Made by a program: the position numbers and the translations under genes. A stretch of 64,000 bases of DNA from Prevotella bivia DSM 20514 (GTDB lineage Bacteria; Bacteroidota; Bacteroidia; Bacteroidales; Bacteroidaceae), in contig NZ_JH660660.1 in NCBI RefSeq assembly GCF_000262545.1, positions 1-64,000 of the forward strand. Direction: 5' to 3'. This document shows positions 9,213-17,779 of the stretch, piece by piece. The notes under the pieces were generated by a model. The model was given only the letters and a program-made list of their open reading frames with translations, had not been told where the DNA came from and did no database searches. Position 1 is the first letter of the stretch. Every line of letters begins with the position of its first letter.

Positions 9213-9335
9213 ATGTTGTTCAAGATACACAACTTTAGAAAATTATCGGCAAGAATACTTTTAGGAGTATTCTTATTGATGCTATTGCTGAACTCACTCC
9301 ATCATCATAAACGGAACACAATAGTAGAGAAGTAA
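9213..9335 (+). pseudogene. Truncated start of a His-rich secreted peptide gene
   Basis: A 40-residue frame beginning MLFKIHNFRKLSARILLGVF, then a hydrophobic segment and a His run (LLLNSLHHHKR), ending in TAA whose last base is shared with the next ATG. It resembles only the N-terminus of the small membrane or secreted His-rich proteins often encoded just before TonB receptors in Bacteroidetes. With the receptor fragment next to it, I read it as the truncated first gene of a lost metal-uptake pair. It could also be a real short peptide. Confidence 0.35.
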
Positions 9336-9809
9336 TGTTATGCTTGTTTACTTACTCTGCCAACTTCAAAGGTAATAAGAATGGGTTTGTATGGGATGGT
9401 CGTTGGTCGCAAAAGTTGGCACACAACTATAAGAATAAGTATGATAACTATATTGCTGGCACACAATTCCGTGAGAATGCTGCCAATATGATGTTAGGCT
9501 TCAATAAACATTGGGGATACTCTCACGTTATATTAAGCTATTATCACCTTACTCTGGGTATTTGCCGAGGTCGATGGTAGCGATAGCTATACTTATGCTA
9601 AGGAACTTCCTTTTCAGCAGATACATCATTATAAGATAGTTAACGGTAATGTATTTTATATAGGTAAAGGTACTCTTCATTCCATTTTAGGGTATCAGTA
9701 AAATCATCGGCAAGAATTTGAGGAGAGTGAAAATGAACCAAGCCTTGATATGCTGCTTCACACGATCAACTACGACCTAAAGTATGAATGTATGGGAAGA
9801 AAAAAATAG
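9335..9809 (+). pseudogene. Fragment of a TonB-dependent receptor, frameshifted
   Basis: Reading from 9335 gives 81 residues typical of the barrel of a TonB-dependent receptor (TYSANFKGNKNGFVWDGRW, then LGFNKHWGYSHVILSYY). The frame closes at 9580, but the same protein continues in the +1 frame from about 9558 (VFAEVDGSDSYTYAKELPFQ, then HSILGYQ). There a TAA at 9699 replaces what is usually a Gln or Asn codon, and the frame goes on with NHRQEFEESENEPSLDML to 9809. The plug, signal peptide and most of the barrel are absent. One frameshift and one nonsense change mark a decayed copy, probably once an iron, heme or copper receptor. Confidence 0.7.
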
Positions 9810-9927
9810 TGGCTAAGGTTGTTAGTAGAATATATTAACAAGTCCTATGCCACTATTTAGTTGAACGACAAGTCTTCACAGATTTTGTAGTTCGGATAAT
9901 TATTTAGAGAGTTTCTTTTGTCTTACT

Positions 9928-10404
9928 TTAAAACTTAGCCATCTTAATAGCTACAACAGCACATTCATCGCCCTTGTTTCCTAGTTTTCCACCACAGCGA
10001 TCTTGTGCTTGTTGTAAGTTGTCAGTTGTTAACAAACCGAATACAACAGGAATATTTTGTGTGGCATTAAGATGTGCTATTCCTTGTGTTACGCCTTCAC
10101 AAATATAATCAAAGTGAGGAGTTTCACCACGAATGACACTTCCGAGTATAATAACAGCATCGAAGCCATCATTCTTAGTCATTTGTTGTGCGCCATAAAC
10201 AAGCTCAAAGCTTCCAGGAACAGTTTTCACATGAATGTTTTCTGGTAGGCAGCCATGTCTCTCTAGCGTCTTTACAGTACCATCTAGCAATGCACTGGTA
10301 ATTTCAGTATTCCATTCTGAAACAACGACACCAAAGCACATATTACTTGCGTCTGGAACTGATTGCACGTCGTAGTCAGATAAGTGATGTAATGCTGTTG
10401 CCAT
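9928..10404 (-). CDS. ribH: 6,7-dimethyl-8-ribityllumazine synthase
   Basis: A 158-residue riboflavin-pathway enzyme that condenses a ribitylamino-uracil with 3,4-dihydroxybutanone 4-phosphate. Motifs visible are VVSEWN near 27-32, VPGSFEL (62-68), [13 protein letters not shown] with the catalytic His, and [20 protein letters not shown] near the end holds the phosphate-binding region. It lies 8 bases after a membrane TPR gene on the same strand, so the two are probably co-transcribed. Length is normal and the enzyme is expected to form a cytoplasmic icosahedral assembly. Confidence 0.95.
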   Translation of the reverse strand: MATALHHLSDYDVQSVPDASNMCFGVVVSEWNTEITSALLDGTVKTLERHGCLPENIHVKTVPGSFELVYGAQQMTKNDGFDAVIILGSVIRGETPHFDYICEGVTQGIAHLNATQNIPVVFGLLTTDNLQQAQDRCGGKLGNKGDECAVVAIKMAKF

Positions 10405-10412
10405 AGGTGTTA

Positions 10413-11087
10413 TTAGTTGGATGCACGTTCTATATACTTGTCAATATCTTGGAAGATAGGAGAGTTTACGTACTTCTTCTTAATTTCCTTGTAGATTTCA
10501 GATGCTTCAGCTTTTTTGCCCTCACTTTCAAGGATAATACCTGCCTTGCGAAGTGCTAAAGGAGCAATACTCAAGTTAGTATTCTCATCAGCTTGAGCAT
10601 CTGCCATTTGTGCAGCTTTCTTTAGACTTTCAACAGCCTTATCATTTTGGTTGTTGTTAGCATAGATGTCGCCTAATGCCATTTGTGATGCAGGACTAAT
10701 GATTTGGTCATCAGATGTGCTAAACTTTTCTGCGTACTGTGCAGCGCTAGCCCAATTAGGTTTTGCGCTGTGTGCATAGCATAATGCGATATATAAATTA
10801 GCAAGATTACCAGCTTCTGTACTACCATAGTCTGACTGTACCTTCATAAAGCCCTTCAAAGCTTGGTCATATTGCTGAGCGTTGAATAGTGTCTGACTTT
10901 TTGCTAACTCAGTGCTAGCTTCTTGTTCTTGTGGATCAGATATGAGAGTTTTATATGCAACAAAACCTCCAATAATTACGATTAAGACCACAATAGCAAT
11001 TATAATTTGCTTTCCGTACTTAAAAAATACAGCTTCAGAGTTGTTTAGAGTAGCTTCGGTTGTACTCTTACCATTTTGATTTGCCAT
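10413..11087 (-). CDS. Membrane-anchored tetratricopeptide repeat protein
   Basis: A 224-residue protein with a short polar N-terminus, one membrane helix (about 27-46, [14 protein letters not shown]) and a C-terminal helical domain with several TPR units, for example [14 protein letters not shown] and [15 protein letters not shown]. The layout resembles YfgM-type proteins: inner-membrane anchor with TPRs in the periplasm. The partner is unknown. It is the first gene of a pair with ribH and diverges from recF. Function beyond a protein-interaction scaffold cannot be assigned. Confidence 0.8.
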   Translation of the reverse strand: MANQNGKSTTEATLNNSEAVFFKYGKQIIIAIVVLIVIIGGFVAYKTLISDPQEQEASTELAKSQTLFNAQQYDQALKGFMKVQSDYGSTEAGNLANLYIALCYAHSAKPNWASAAQYAEKFSTSDDQIISPASQMALGDIYANNNQNDKAVESLKKAAQMADAQADENTNLSIAPLALRKAGIILESEGKKAEASEIYKEIKKKYVNSPIFQDIDKYIERASN

Positions 11088-11144
11088 TTTATATTTTAAT
11101 TCTTTATTATTATCGTATCTAATAATGGTATGTAATTATTTGCG

Positions 11145-11152
11145 CAAAATTA
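11145..11152 (-). promoter_or_regulatory. Candidate -7 box for the TPR-ribH operon
   Basis: The minus strand reads TAATTTTG, about 58 bases before the start at 11087. Confidence 0.4.
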
Positions 11153-11215
11153 GTTATTTTCCCCCAATTAATAAAATATATACCTCTTTTTTTTCAGTGT
11201 TGGTAGAAAAACGGC

Positions 11216-11223
11216 TACCTTTG
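11216..11223 (+). promoter_or_regulatory. Candidate -7 box for recF
   Basis: TACCTTTG followed by CATAT, 17 bases before the recF ATG, implying a very short leader. Confidence 0.55.
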
Positions 11224-11239
11224 CATATATTAAATTACA

Positions 11240-12346
11240 ATGCGATTAGATAAACTCTCCATAATAAATTATAAGAATATTCAAGCAGCGACACTTGAAT
11301 TGTCTCCAAAGCTAAATTGTTTCATTGGGCATAATGGCGAAGGTAAGACAAATTTGCTAGATGCTATCTATTATTTGTCGTTCTGTAAGAGTGCTTTTAA
11401 TCCTAAGGATTCGGAAGTAATGTGTCATACTGCAGACTTTTTGGTATTAGAAGGCGATTATACTACGGAAGCAGGAGATGCTGAACAGGTGTATTGTGGC
11501 ATGAAGCGAGGTTCGAAAAAGCATTTTAAGCGCAACAAGAAAGAATATAAACGCCTTTCTCAACATATCGGGTTAGTTCCGCTAATTTTTATTTCTCCCG
11601 CAGATTCTTCTCTAATAACAGGAGGTAGTGAAGAGCGACGCCATTTAATGGATGTTGTTATTTCTCAATATGATGCCCTTTATATGGAGTCTTTATCACG
11701 TTATAACAAGGCTTTGCAGCAGCGTAATAGTTTGTTAAAACAAGAGGAAGAACCTGATGAAACATTGTTAGAACTTCTCGAAGGGCAGATGGCTGAGTAT
11801 GGAGAAAAGGTTTTTAAGAAGCGTACTGCTTTTGTGGAAGATCTCCAACCTGTGTTTCAGCGTATTTATCAAGCTATTTCAAATGAGCATGAACAAGTAT
11901 CACTAACTTATGTGTCGCATGGTCAGCGTGGCGATTTGCTGAATGTAATTCAACGTGATAGGGCAAAAGATCGGATAATGGGTTATTCTCTTCATGGCAT
12001 TCATAAGGACGACTTGGTAATGCAATTGGGTAATTATTCAATAAAGCGTGAGGGAAGTCAAGGACAAAATAAAACGTATGTGTTAGCTTTAAAACTAGCA
12101 CAGTTTGATTTTCTTCGGCGTACAACAGCGAATAACACTCCACTTTTATTACTTGATGATATCTTTGATAAACTTGATGCTAATCGTGTTGAGCAGATTA
12201 TACGATTGGTTTCGAGTGATGATTTCGGGCAAATTTTTATTACAGATACTAATCGTGATCATTTAGATAAGATATTACAGGGTGGGGCGTTCAACTATAA
12301 GTTATTTTCGGTTGAGAATGGTGAGGTGACAATAAAAGAAGCATAA
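11240..12346 (+). CDS. recF: DNA replication and repair protein RecF
   Basis: A 368-residue SMC-like ATPase that binds gapped DNA and helps load RecA through RecOR. The Walker A is GHNGEGKT (30-37), the ABC signature lies in KREGSQGQNKT, and Walker B is LLLLDDIFDKLD. The N-terminus (MRLDKLSIINYKNI) is the family start. A DUF721 gene begins 5 bases after the stop, a pairing common in Bacteroidetes and suggesting a joint role in replication or repair. All motifs are present. Confidence 0.95.
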   Translation: MRLDKLSIINYKNIQAATLELSPKLNCFIGHNGEGKTNLLDAIYYLSFCKSAFNPKDSEVMCHTADFLVLEGDYTTEAGDAEQVYCGMKRGSKKHFKRNKKEYKRLSQHIGLVPLIFISPADSSLITGGSEERRHLMDVVISQYDALYMESLSRYNKALQQRNSLLKQEEEPDETLLELLEGQMAEYGEKVFKKRTAFVEDLQPVFQRIYQAISNEHEQVSLTYVSHGQRGDLLNVIQRDRAKDRIMGYSLHGIHKDDLVMQLGNYSIKREGSQGQNKTYVLALKLAQFDFLRRTTANNTPLLLLDDIFDKLDANRVEQIIRLVSSDDFGQIFITDTNRDHLDKILQGGAFNYKLFSVENGEVTIKEA

Positions 12347-12350
12347 GGGT

Positions 12351-12641
12351 ATGTTTAGACGTAAGGTAGAGGTTTTAGATGATGTGTTAAACCATTTTTT
12401 GCGTAATGAAGGACTTGAAACTCCATTGCTGCAACGCCGTTTAATAAATGCTTGGGAAGAAATTGCAGGTAAAACTGTAGCTAAATATACACAAGAAAAA
12501 TTCATTAAAAACCAAACTTTATTTGTCAAGATTATTAATCCAGCTTTAAAGGCTGATTTAACAATGATGAGGTCTGAATTGATAAGGAAGTTGAATGCTT
12601 ATGTCGGTTCTATGCTTATTGCTGATATAAAATTTTATTAA
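12351..12641 (+). CDS. DUF721 family protein (DciA-like)
   Basis: A 96-residue protein of the DUF721 family. It has the family's central AWEEIAGKTVAKYTQ and the later LFVKIINPALKADLTM. DciA, the ancestral bacterial helicase loader or operator, contains the same domain, but this is a short version without an N-terminal extension. Tight coupling to recF suggests a nucleic-acid role. That it works with DnaB is an inference from the family, not visible here. Confidence 0.82.
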   Translation: MFRRKVEVLDDVLNHFLRNEGLETPLLQRRLINAWEEIAGKTVAKYTQEKFIKNQTLFVKIINPALKADLTMMRSELIRKLNAYVGSMLIADIKFY

Positions 12642-12709
12642 ACGATGGCTATTTGGGGAGAGAGAAAAGGTATAGAACTTTACTTTGGCTAAGTTAGGTA
12701 ATGTAAATC

Positions 12710-12744
12710 AAAACATCCGTCTGCATCACGCAGGCGGATGTTTT
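12710..12744 (+). terminator. Terminator of recF-DUF721
   Basis: A 15-bp stem AAAACATCCGTCTGC with GCAGGCGGATGTTTT (one G-T pair), a 5-base loop, then TTTTGCATTATT. It is GC-rich in an AT-rich context. Confidence 0.85.
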
Positions 12745-12918
12745 GCATTATTGGGGGCAAACCCAATAAACTTTACTCTCTAAAAAATGAATATAACGTT
12801 TCGAAAATTTATCTATATTAAAATATTGCTAGTATATATTTTTTTTATTCTTTATATTCTCTATATTAAGTTTTATCGCTTATTCTCCATTTTGGGGAGT
12901 GAGCATATTAATCTTTTT

Positions 12919-13410
12919 TCAACCCTTTCTTTGTCTTTTCTCATTTTTTGCCTTAATTTCTTCTTCTTTTCTCTTATGAAGTAGCTTGATAAGTGTATCT
13001 AAACCTTCTATAAGATCGTTAAGGTTGTCTTCTTGGAAATCCTCTGAAGAAACCTTATCTAGCATACAATGAGGAATATTCTTTGCTTGTGCTTCAAGCT
13101 CTTTACCTTTCTTGGTTAGAAAGATGAAAGTTTCTCGTCCGTCTTCCTTTCCTTTTTTACGACTCACAAGTCCTTCTTCGTCCATTCTTTTAAGCAAAGG
13201 AGTAACTGTGTTTGAATCAAGTTCTAGCTTGTGAGAAATCTCCATAACCTTCTGACCATCTTGTTCCCATAAAACCATCATTACGAGATATTGAGGGTAG
13301 GTTAAGCCAATTGCGTCTAGCAAAGGGTAATATGCTTGAGTAATTAAGCGGCTTGCTGTATAAAGTCTGAAGCAGAGCTGATTTTTTAGTTTAAGAAGTT
13401 CGTATGCCAT
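12919..13410 (-). CDS. MarR-family regulator, OhrR-like
   Basis: A 163-residue winged-helix regulator. The N-terminus LKNQLCFRLYTASRLITQAY, then LLDAIGLTYPQYLVMMVLWE, matches OhrR, the organic-hydroperoxide sensor; C13 aligns with the reactive peroxidatic Cys. A second Cys (PHCMLDKV, about residue 115) could be the resolving residue of a two-Cys type, though it is slightly displaced. The wing and recognition helix lie in DSNTVTPLLKRMDEEGL. The tail is strongly basic. No ohr peroxidase gene is in this window, so the target is probably elsewhere. MarR-type function is firm, OhrR likely. Confidence 0.85.
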   Translation of the reverse strand: MAYELLKLKNQLCFRLYTASRLITQAYYPLLDAIGLTYPQYLVMMVLWEQDGQKVMEISHKLELDSNTVTPLLKRMDEEGLVSRKKGKEDGRETFIFLTKKGKELEAQAKNIPHCMLDKVSSEDFQEDNLNDLIEGLDTLIKLLHKRKEEEIKAKNEKRQRKG

Positions 13411-13589
13411 TGTCTTTAATGAATTATTTTTTATATATACCTTGCGCGATTTTAATCACTAAGCCTTAAACTATTATTACTGCTTTAGTTCGATGGTATA
13501 GGCATAAGTGATGAGTAACTTGTTCTGTTTAATATAATTAGTTTTTATCCTGTTTTGCATGATATGCATACTAACTATTGTTCAGACTG

Positions 13590-13597
13590 CAAAGGTA
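13590..13597 (-). promoter_or_regulatory. Candidate -7 box for the OhrR-like gene
   Basis: The minus strand reads TACCTTTG followed by CAGTCTG. The distance to the start is about 180 bases, which leaves room for a closer promoter. Confidence 0.35.
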
Positions 13598-13755
13598 ACT
13601 AAAACTTTATCAATCGTTGGCGATAAGCTTATAGATTTAATAGCTTTTAACAACAACTATTTGCCTGCTTCTGCTTTTATAATATCTTAGTTGTGCTTCT
13701 TGGATTTGCCCTTGTGTTCACAATACTTATTTGCCACCCATAGCTTAAAAAAAGA

Positions 13756-13800
13756 AGGTAAGTCTATCATAATTACTTATTATGTAATGATAGCTTACCT
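13756..13800 (-). terminator. Terminator of the ftsK-lolA unit
   Basis: Arms AGGTAAG-TCTATCAT and ATGATAG-CTTACCT pair with a one-base bulge. On the minus strand the stem is followed by TTCTTTTTTT, as expected for the leftward lolA gene. Confidence 0.75.
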
Positions 13801-13833
13801 ATTAAAATTGTCTGCTAGCGCAATATTTTTGTA

Positions 13834-14451
13834 TTATCTTAAGTCTATAATCTCTGCTTTAGGATATTGCTTCCTATTAAATTGGAACATGGAATTGCTC
13901 AAGTTTTTAGGAACAATACTTGTGATTTTAATGGTAGTCCACTTGCTACCTTGGCGCATTTTTATCTGCTTTAGCTGATTTCCACTTAAAGTTATGTATG
14001 CTTCTGGCACGCTACGCTTCTGATTTTTGGCTACCATGTGTACCACTTTTTGCCCCCCTTTAGTAGTCATAGATAGTGTATATCCATTTTTATACATACT
14101 AATAATACTATAAGGATTTACCGATAAGCGTTGAGCCTCTGTAGGAGTAGAGATGTTTACTTCATTTGTCGATTTCATATAAGTCCACTGTGTCTTACCA
14201 TCAAACCATACTGAGGCCTGTCTAGTTACTGCCATGAACTTATTTCCTTTAATAGCTACTGTACCCGAAGTGCCGCCTAAGCCCAACTTTGAGATAGAAA
14301 AGCATGCTTGTACCCCACCTTTATGGCTAATGATAGCTGTAGCTTTATCCAAGCAATCTTTGGCTTGATTAGCATTCTGTGCATAGAACTCATTGCTAAT
14401 AAATAATGCAATGAAAAGAAAAATGTATTTGGTTATCTTCATCATACTCAC
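13834..14451 (-). CDS. lolA: Outer-membrane lipoprotein carrier LolA-like protein
   Basis: A 205-residue periplasmic protein with a signal peptide (about 1-24, cleavage after EFYAQ or nearby). The mature part has the LolA fold signature: VWFDGKTQWTYMKSTNEVN, then STPTEAQRLSVNPYSIISMY. LolA shuttles lipoproteins from LolCDE to the outer membrane. It follows ftsK by 52 bases on the same strand, an order seen across many bacteria. LolB is not seen, which is normal in this phylum. ATGs at codons 3 and 4 are alternative starts. Confidence 0.85.
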   Translation of the reverse strand: MSMMKITKYIFLFIALFISNEFYAQNANQAKDCLDKATAIISHKGGVQACFSISKLGLGGTSGTVAIKGNKFMAVTRQASVWFDGKTQWTYMKSTNEVNISTPTEAQRLSVNPYSIISMYKNGYTLSMTTKGGQKVVHMVAKNQKRSVPEAYITLSGNQLKQIKMRQGSKWTTIKITSIVPKNLSNSMFQFNRKQYPKAEIIDLR

Positions 14452-14503
14452 TATATATCTTTAAAAAGTTATTAATTATTAGATGATCTCTTTCTGATAA
14501 AGT

Positions 14504-16969
14504 TTAATGTCCGTGTAATGTACTAAGTAAAGCATCAAGTGTATTCTCATCGCTTATGAGAACTTCACGTGGTTTAGATCCTTGAGCTGCTCCTACAATA
14601 CCAGCACTTTCAAGTTGATCCATTAAACGTCCTGCACGGTTGTAGCCTATTGAGAAACGTCGCTGTATCATACTAGTAGAGCCTTGTTGAGACATTACTA
14701 TGGCGCGAGCTGCATCTTCAAAAAGCGGATCTACATTGTGGGTGTCTAAACCGCCAGCATTTCCACCACCATCTTCCGATATTGGTTCAGGAATTTCTAG
14801 CGGATGTACAGGGCCTGGTTGGTTAGCGATAAACTTATTGATCTTATCTACCTCAGGAGTATCAACGAAGGCACACTGCACGCGAACAGGTTCTCCACCA
14901 TTAAGATAAAGCATATCACCTCTACCTACTAACTGTTGAGCACCTGGGCGATCAAGAATAGTACGTGAGTCGATCATTGCTCCCACGCGGAAAGCTATTC
15001 TACCTGGGAAGTTAGCCTTAATGTTACCAGTAATAATTGTCGCGGTAGGGCGTTGAGTAGCTATGACCATGTGGATACCTACAGCACGTGCTAGCTGTGC
15101 TATGCGGGTAATAGGTATCTCTATTTCACGTCCTGCTGTAAGAATTAGATCACCAAACTCGTCAATAATCACTACAATGTATGGCATAAAGTCATGCCCT
15201 TCTTCGGGGTTAAGGTGATGATTAAGAAACTTATTGTTATATTCCTTCAAGTTTCTAGCACCTGCAGCTTTGAGCATATCATAGCGTTCATCCATCAAGA
15301 CACAAAGACCTTTCAATGTCTTTACTACTTTCTGAACATCTGTAATGATAGGTTCGTCTTCGTTGTCATCTACTGCTGCCATGAAGGGCTTTGCTATTGG
15401 AGCATATACACTAAACTCTACCTTCTTTGGATCTACAAGAACTATCTTTAGTTCGTTTGGATGTTTCTTATAGAGTAGGGAAGTGATGATAGCATTCAGT
15501 CCTACTGATTTACCTTGACCTGTTGCACCTGCTACTAGAAGGTGAGGAATCTTTGCAAGATCCACCATAAACACATCGTTAGTAATTGTTTTACCTAAAG
15601 CTATAGGTAGTTCCATATTCGACTCTTGGAATTTTTTAGAATTCAAAATAGAGAACATTGAAACAATGTTAGGGTTAGCATTAGGCACTTCAATACCAAT
15701 AGTTCCCTTGCCAGGCATAGGGGCTATAATACGGATACCAATAGCAGCCAAGCTTAGTGCAATATCATCTTCTAGGTTCTTGATCTTTGAAATACGCACA
15801 CCTTGAGCAGGAGTGATCTCGTATAAGGTAATTGTAGGTCCTACGGTTGCTCGTATACTTCTGATTTGTACTCCAAAGTCGTTTAACACCTTGATAATTC
15901 TATTTTTATTTGCCTCTAGCTCTTCTTTTCCAACATAGCTAGTACGCGAATCAGAGTCATATTCCTTTAATAAGTCAAGCGTAGGGAATTTCCATTTGGT
16001 AAAAGGTTCGCGAGGATTGATAGGAGTACCCATATCCGTTGAGTTTGCAACTACTTTACTATCGGCTTTCTCCTCTACTTTAGCTTCTTCAACTTCTAAG
16101 CTAACCTCTCTTTTTCTATTTTTCTTATAGGGGTTAGCAGTATTCTTTATATCCGTATCTGTTTCTTCATCTAGCTCGGTTATTTCATTATCGAGGTCAA
16201 TTACTTTAGCAGTAGGGTCGGTCAATTCGCTAGTATATAAAGCCTCATCAGCACCAGAAGTGTCTTCATCTGGTGTTTCCACATCCATTCCCGATACCGC
16301 ATTTTTATTTCTGCTCACTACTGTAAACTTTACTTTATCGCGAAGATATCCCACAGGGTTTACGATTTTTCTAACAACAGTAATCGTTTCTGATGTAAGA
16401 TAAGTGAGGAAAGCCACTAAAATAATTACTAATAGCGCTATCAAACCAGGTGTTCCAACTACATTTTCCACTACCTGAACGCAGTAAGCTCCGTGATCAC
16501 CACCAGGATTAAAAATCTGACTTCCCATCAGCGGAGTTAAGAACTTAGCAAAAACTACCGATGTCCAAATCATGCAAAGCGCTATTCCTAAGAACCATTT
16601 CCATAAGTTCACATGCTTATAAGCACCCATCATCTTAACTCCACACAGCGTTATAAAAGCAGGAATAAAGAAAGCTGGGATACCAAAACAGCGTGAGATA
16701 AAGAAATAGGATACCATCGCTCCAAGCGAACCACAGATATTCTGAAATTCTTGCCCTGTGTTTTTTAGCTCTCCTGGGCGAAGATCGGTAACAAGGCTTT
16801 GGTCAGCTTGACCTGTAGAAAAATAGCTGACGAATGCAAAACAGATGCAAATAGCAAATAAAACGAGTAGTAGTCCTACTACAAGTCCAGTTTTATCGTT
16901 AAAAATATTCTTTATGCCTAAAGCCTCTGTGAATGTCTTTGCGGTACGTTCAGTCTTCTTTTTTACCAT
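14504..16969 (-). CDS. ftsK: DNA translocase FtsK
   Basis: An 821-residue septal DNA pump that moves chromosome dimers and termini apart at division. Membrane helices lie at about 29-50, 80-110, 123-143 and 172-192. An acidic linker of about 100 residues (228-310) is followed by the motor: Walker A GATGQGKS (481-488), Walker B VVIIDEFGDLI, and the C-terminal winged-helix gamma domain (STSMIQRRFSIGYNRAGR) that reads orienting DNA motifs. The linker is short compared with E. coli, as usual outside enterics. It is first gene of the ftsK-lolA unit. Confidence 0.96.
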   Translation of the reverse strand: MVKKKTERTAKTFTEALGIKNIFNDKTGLVVGLLLVLFAICICFAFVSYFSTGQADQSLVTDLRPGELKNTGQEFQNICGSLGAMVSYFFISRCFGIPAFFIPAFITLCGVKMMGAYKHVNLWKWFLGIALCMIWTSVVFAKFLTPLMGSQIFNPGGDHGAYCVQVVENVVGTPGLIALLVIILVAFLTYLTSETITVVRKIVNPVGYLRDKVKFTVVSRNKNAVSGMDVETPDEDTSGADEALYTSELTDPTAKVIDLDNEITELDEETDTDIKNTANPYKKNRKREVSLEVEEAKVEEKADSKVVANSTDMGTPINPREPFTKWKFPTLDLLKEYDSDSRTSYVGKEELEANKNRIIKVLNDFGVQIRSIRATVGPTITLYEITPAQGVRISKIKNLEDDIALSLAAIGIRIIAPMPGKGTIGIEVPNANPNIVSMFSILNSKKFQESNMELPIALGKTITNDVFMVDLAKIPHLLVAGATGQGKSVGLNAIITSLLYKKHPNELKIVLVDPKKVEFSVYAPIAKPFMAAVDDNEDEPIITDVQKVVKTLKGLCVLMDERYDMLKAAGARNLKEYNNKFLNHHLNPEEGHDFMPYIVVIIDEFGDLILTAGREIEIPITRIAQLARAVGIHMVIATQRPTATIITGNIKANFPGRIAFRVGAMIDSRTILDRPGAQQLVGRGDMLYLNGGEPVRVQCAFVDTPEVDKINKFIANQPGPVHPLEIPEPISEDGGGNAGGLDTHNVDPLFEDAARAIVMSQQGSTSMIQRRFSIGYNRAGRLMDQLESAGIVGAAQGSKPREVLISDENTLDALLSTLHGH

Positions 16970-16993
16970 CCTTGTTTTATCTTTTTATTCTTG

Positions 16994-17001
16994 CAAAAGT
17001 A
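16994..17001 (-). promoter_or_regulatory. Candidate -7 box for ftsK
   Basis: The minus strand reads TACTTTTG followed by CAAGAA, 25 bases before the ftsK start. Confidence 0.5.
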
Positions 17002-17045
17002 ATAATTTAGAGCCACATACCTCTATGATTTCAGAGATTTTTTTT

Positions 17046-17053
17046 TAAATTTG
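17046..17053 (+). promoter_or_regulatory. Candidate -7 box for the exonuclease-rlmI-tilS run
   Basis: TAAATTTG followed by CAAAC, 20 bases before the ATG at 17074. Confidence 0.45.
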
Positions 17054-17073
17054 CAAACAGAAAGTATGCAAAA

Positions 17074-17751
17074 ATGAAAACTATACTTTATAGTAAATTT
17101 GACAAGAAAGAAATAAAGGACTTACCACGGGTAATTTTCCCAGGCAGAATAGTTGTTGTAAAAACAGCAGAAGGAGCTTCTGCTGCGGTCGATTATCTGT
17201 TGCAAAGCGATATTCTTGGTATTGATACAGAGACACGCCCTTCGTTTAAAAAGGGTATAAGGCATAAGGTTGCGTTGCTGCAAGTTTCTACTCGTGAAGT
17301 ATGTTTTCTTTTCCGTTTGAACATTATCGGTATTACAGATAGTATTATACGTTTACTCGAAGATACAAGCGTACCAAAGATTGGGCTTTCATTGCACGAT
17401 GATTTCCGAATGCTAAATAAGCGAGTAACCTTTAAGCCGGGTTATTTTATTGACTTACAAGACTATGTAAAAGATCTTGGCATTCACGATTTGAGTTTGC
17501 AAAAGCTATATGCCAATGTCTTTGGAGAAAAGATTGTAAAGCGTGAACAATTAACCAATTGGGAAAATACAGAACTTACTGATAAGCAAAAACGCTATGC
17601 ATCGACCGATGCGTGGACTTGTATTAATCTCTATTTAAAGATGAAGGAGCTTAAAGAAACTGGCGATTATAAGCTCGTTGAAAACGATTTAGAGCCTTCT
17701 AATGCGCCCTTTGATACAGTAGAAGTTAATGCAGAAATAACAACAAAATAA
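17074..17751 (+). CDS. DEDDy 3'-5' exonuclease, RNase D-like
   Basis: A 225-residue single-domain exonuclease of the RNase D/WRN-exo type. The DEDD metal ligands are visible: D51-x-E53 (GIDTET), D109/D110 (SLHDDF) and Y175-x3-D179 (RYASTDAW). It lacks the HRDC domains of full RNase D. It starts a run of three plus-strand genes with an RlmI-like methyltransferase (28-base gap) and tilS, all RNA-linked, so a role in tRNA or rRNA trimming is plausible but inferred. Confidence 0.87.
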   Translation: MKTILYSKFDKKEIKDLPRVIFPGRIVVVKTAEGASAAVDYLLQSDILGIDTETRPSFKKGIRHKVALLQVSTREVCFLFRLNIIGITDSIIRLLEDTSVPKIGLSLHDDFRMLNKRVTFKPGYFIDLQDYVKDLGIHDLSLQKLYANVFGEKIVKREQLTNWENTELTDKQKRYASTDAWTCINLYLKMKELKETGDYKLVENDLEPSNAPFDTVEVNAEITTK

Positions 17752-17779
17752 TTAAGAATAGGGTAACCCAAAAATATTC

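Larger units (their letters stand above)
9111..9927. other. 817-base region of gene remnants
   Basis: No intact gene. It holds a 40-codon peptide frame (9213-9335), a frameshifted TonB-receptor fragment (9335-9809) and a closing hairpin, AAATAGTGGC (9804-9813) with GCCACTATTT (9849-9858). The rest is AT-rich and shows nothing I can name. Confidence 0.6.
13411..13833. other. 423-base intergenic region upstream of the OhrR-like gene
   Basis: No gene. It contains a possible -7 box for the OhrR-like gene (13590-13597, giving a 180-base leader) and the lolA terminator hairpin (13756-13800). A plus-strand frame at 13691-13978 is hydrophobic and overlaps lolA, and I do not accept it. Confidence 0.6.

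Noticed and set aside
12787..12984. 65-residue hydrophobic plus-strand frame
   Set aside because: Low complexity, overlaps the 3' end of the OhrR-like gene and has no promoter or homology that I recognise.
13691..13978. 95-residue plus-strand frame
   Set aside because: Runs through the lolA terminator hairpin and into the lolA gene on the opposite strand.
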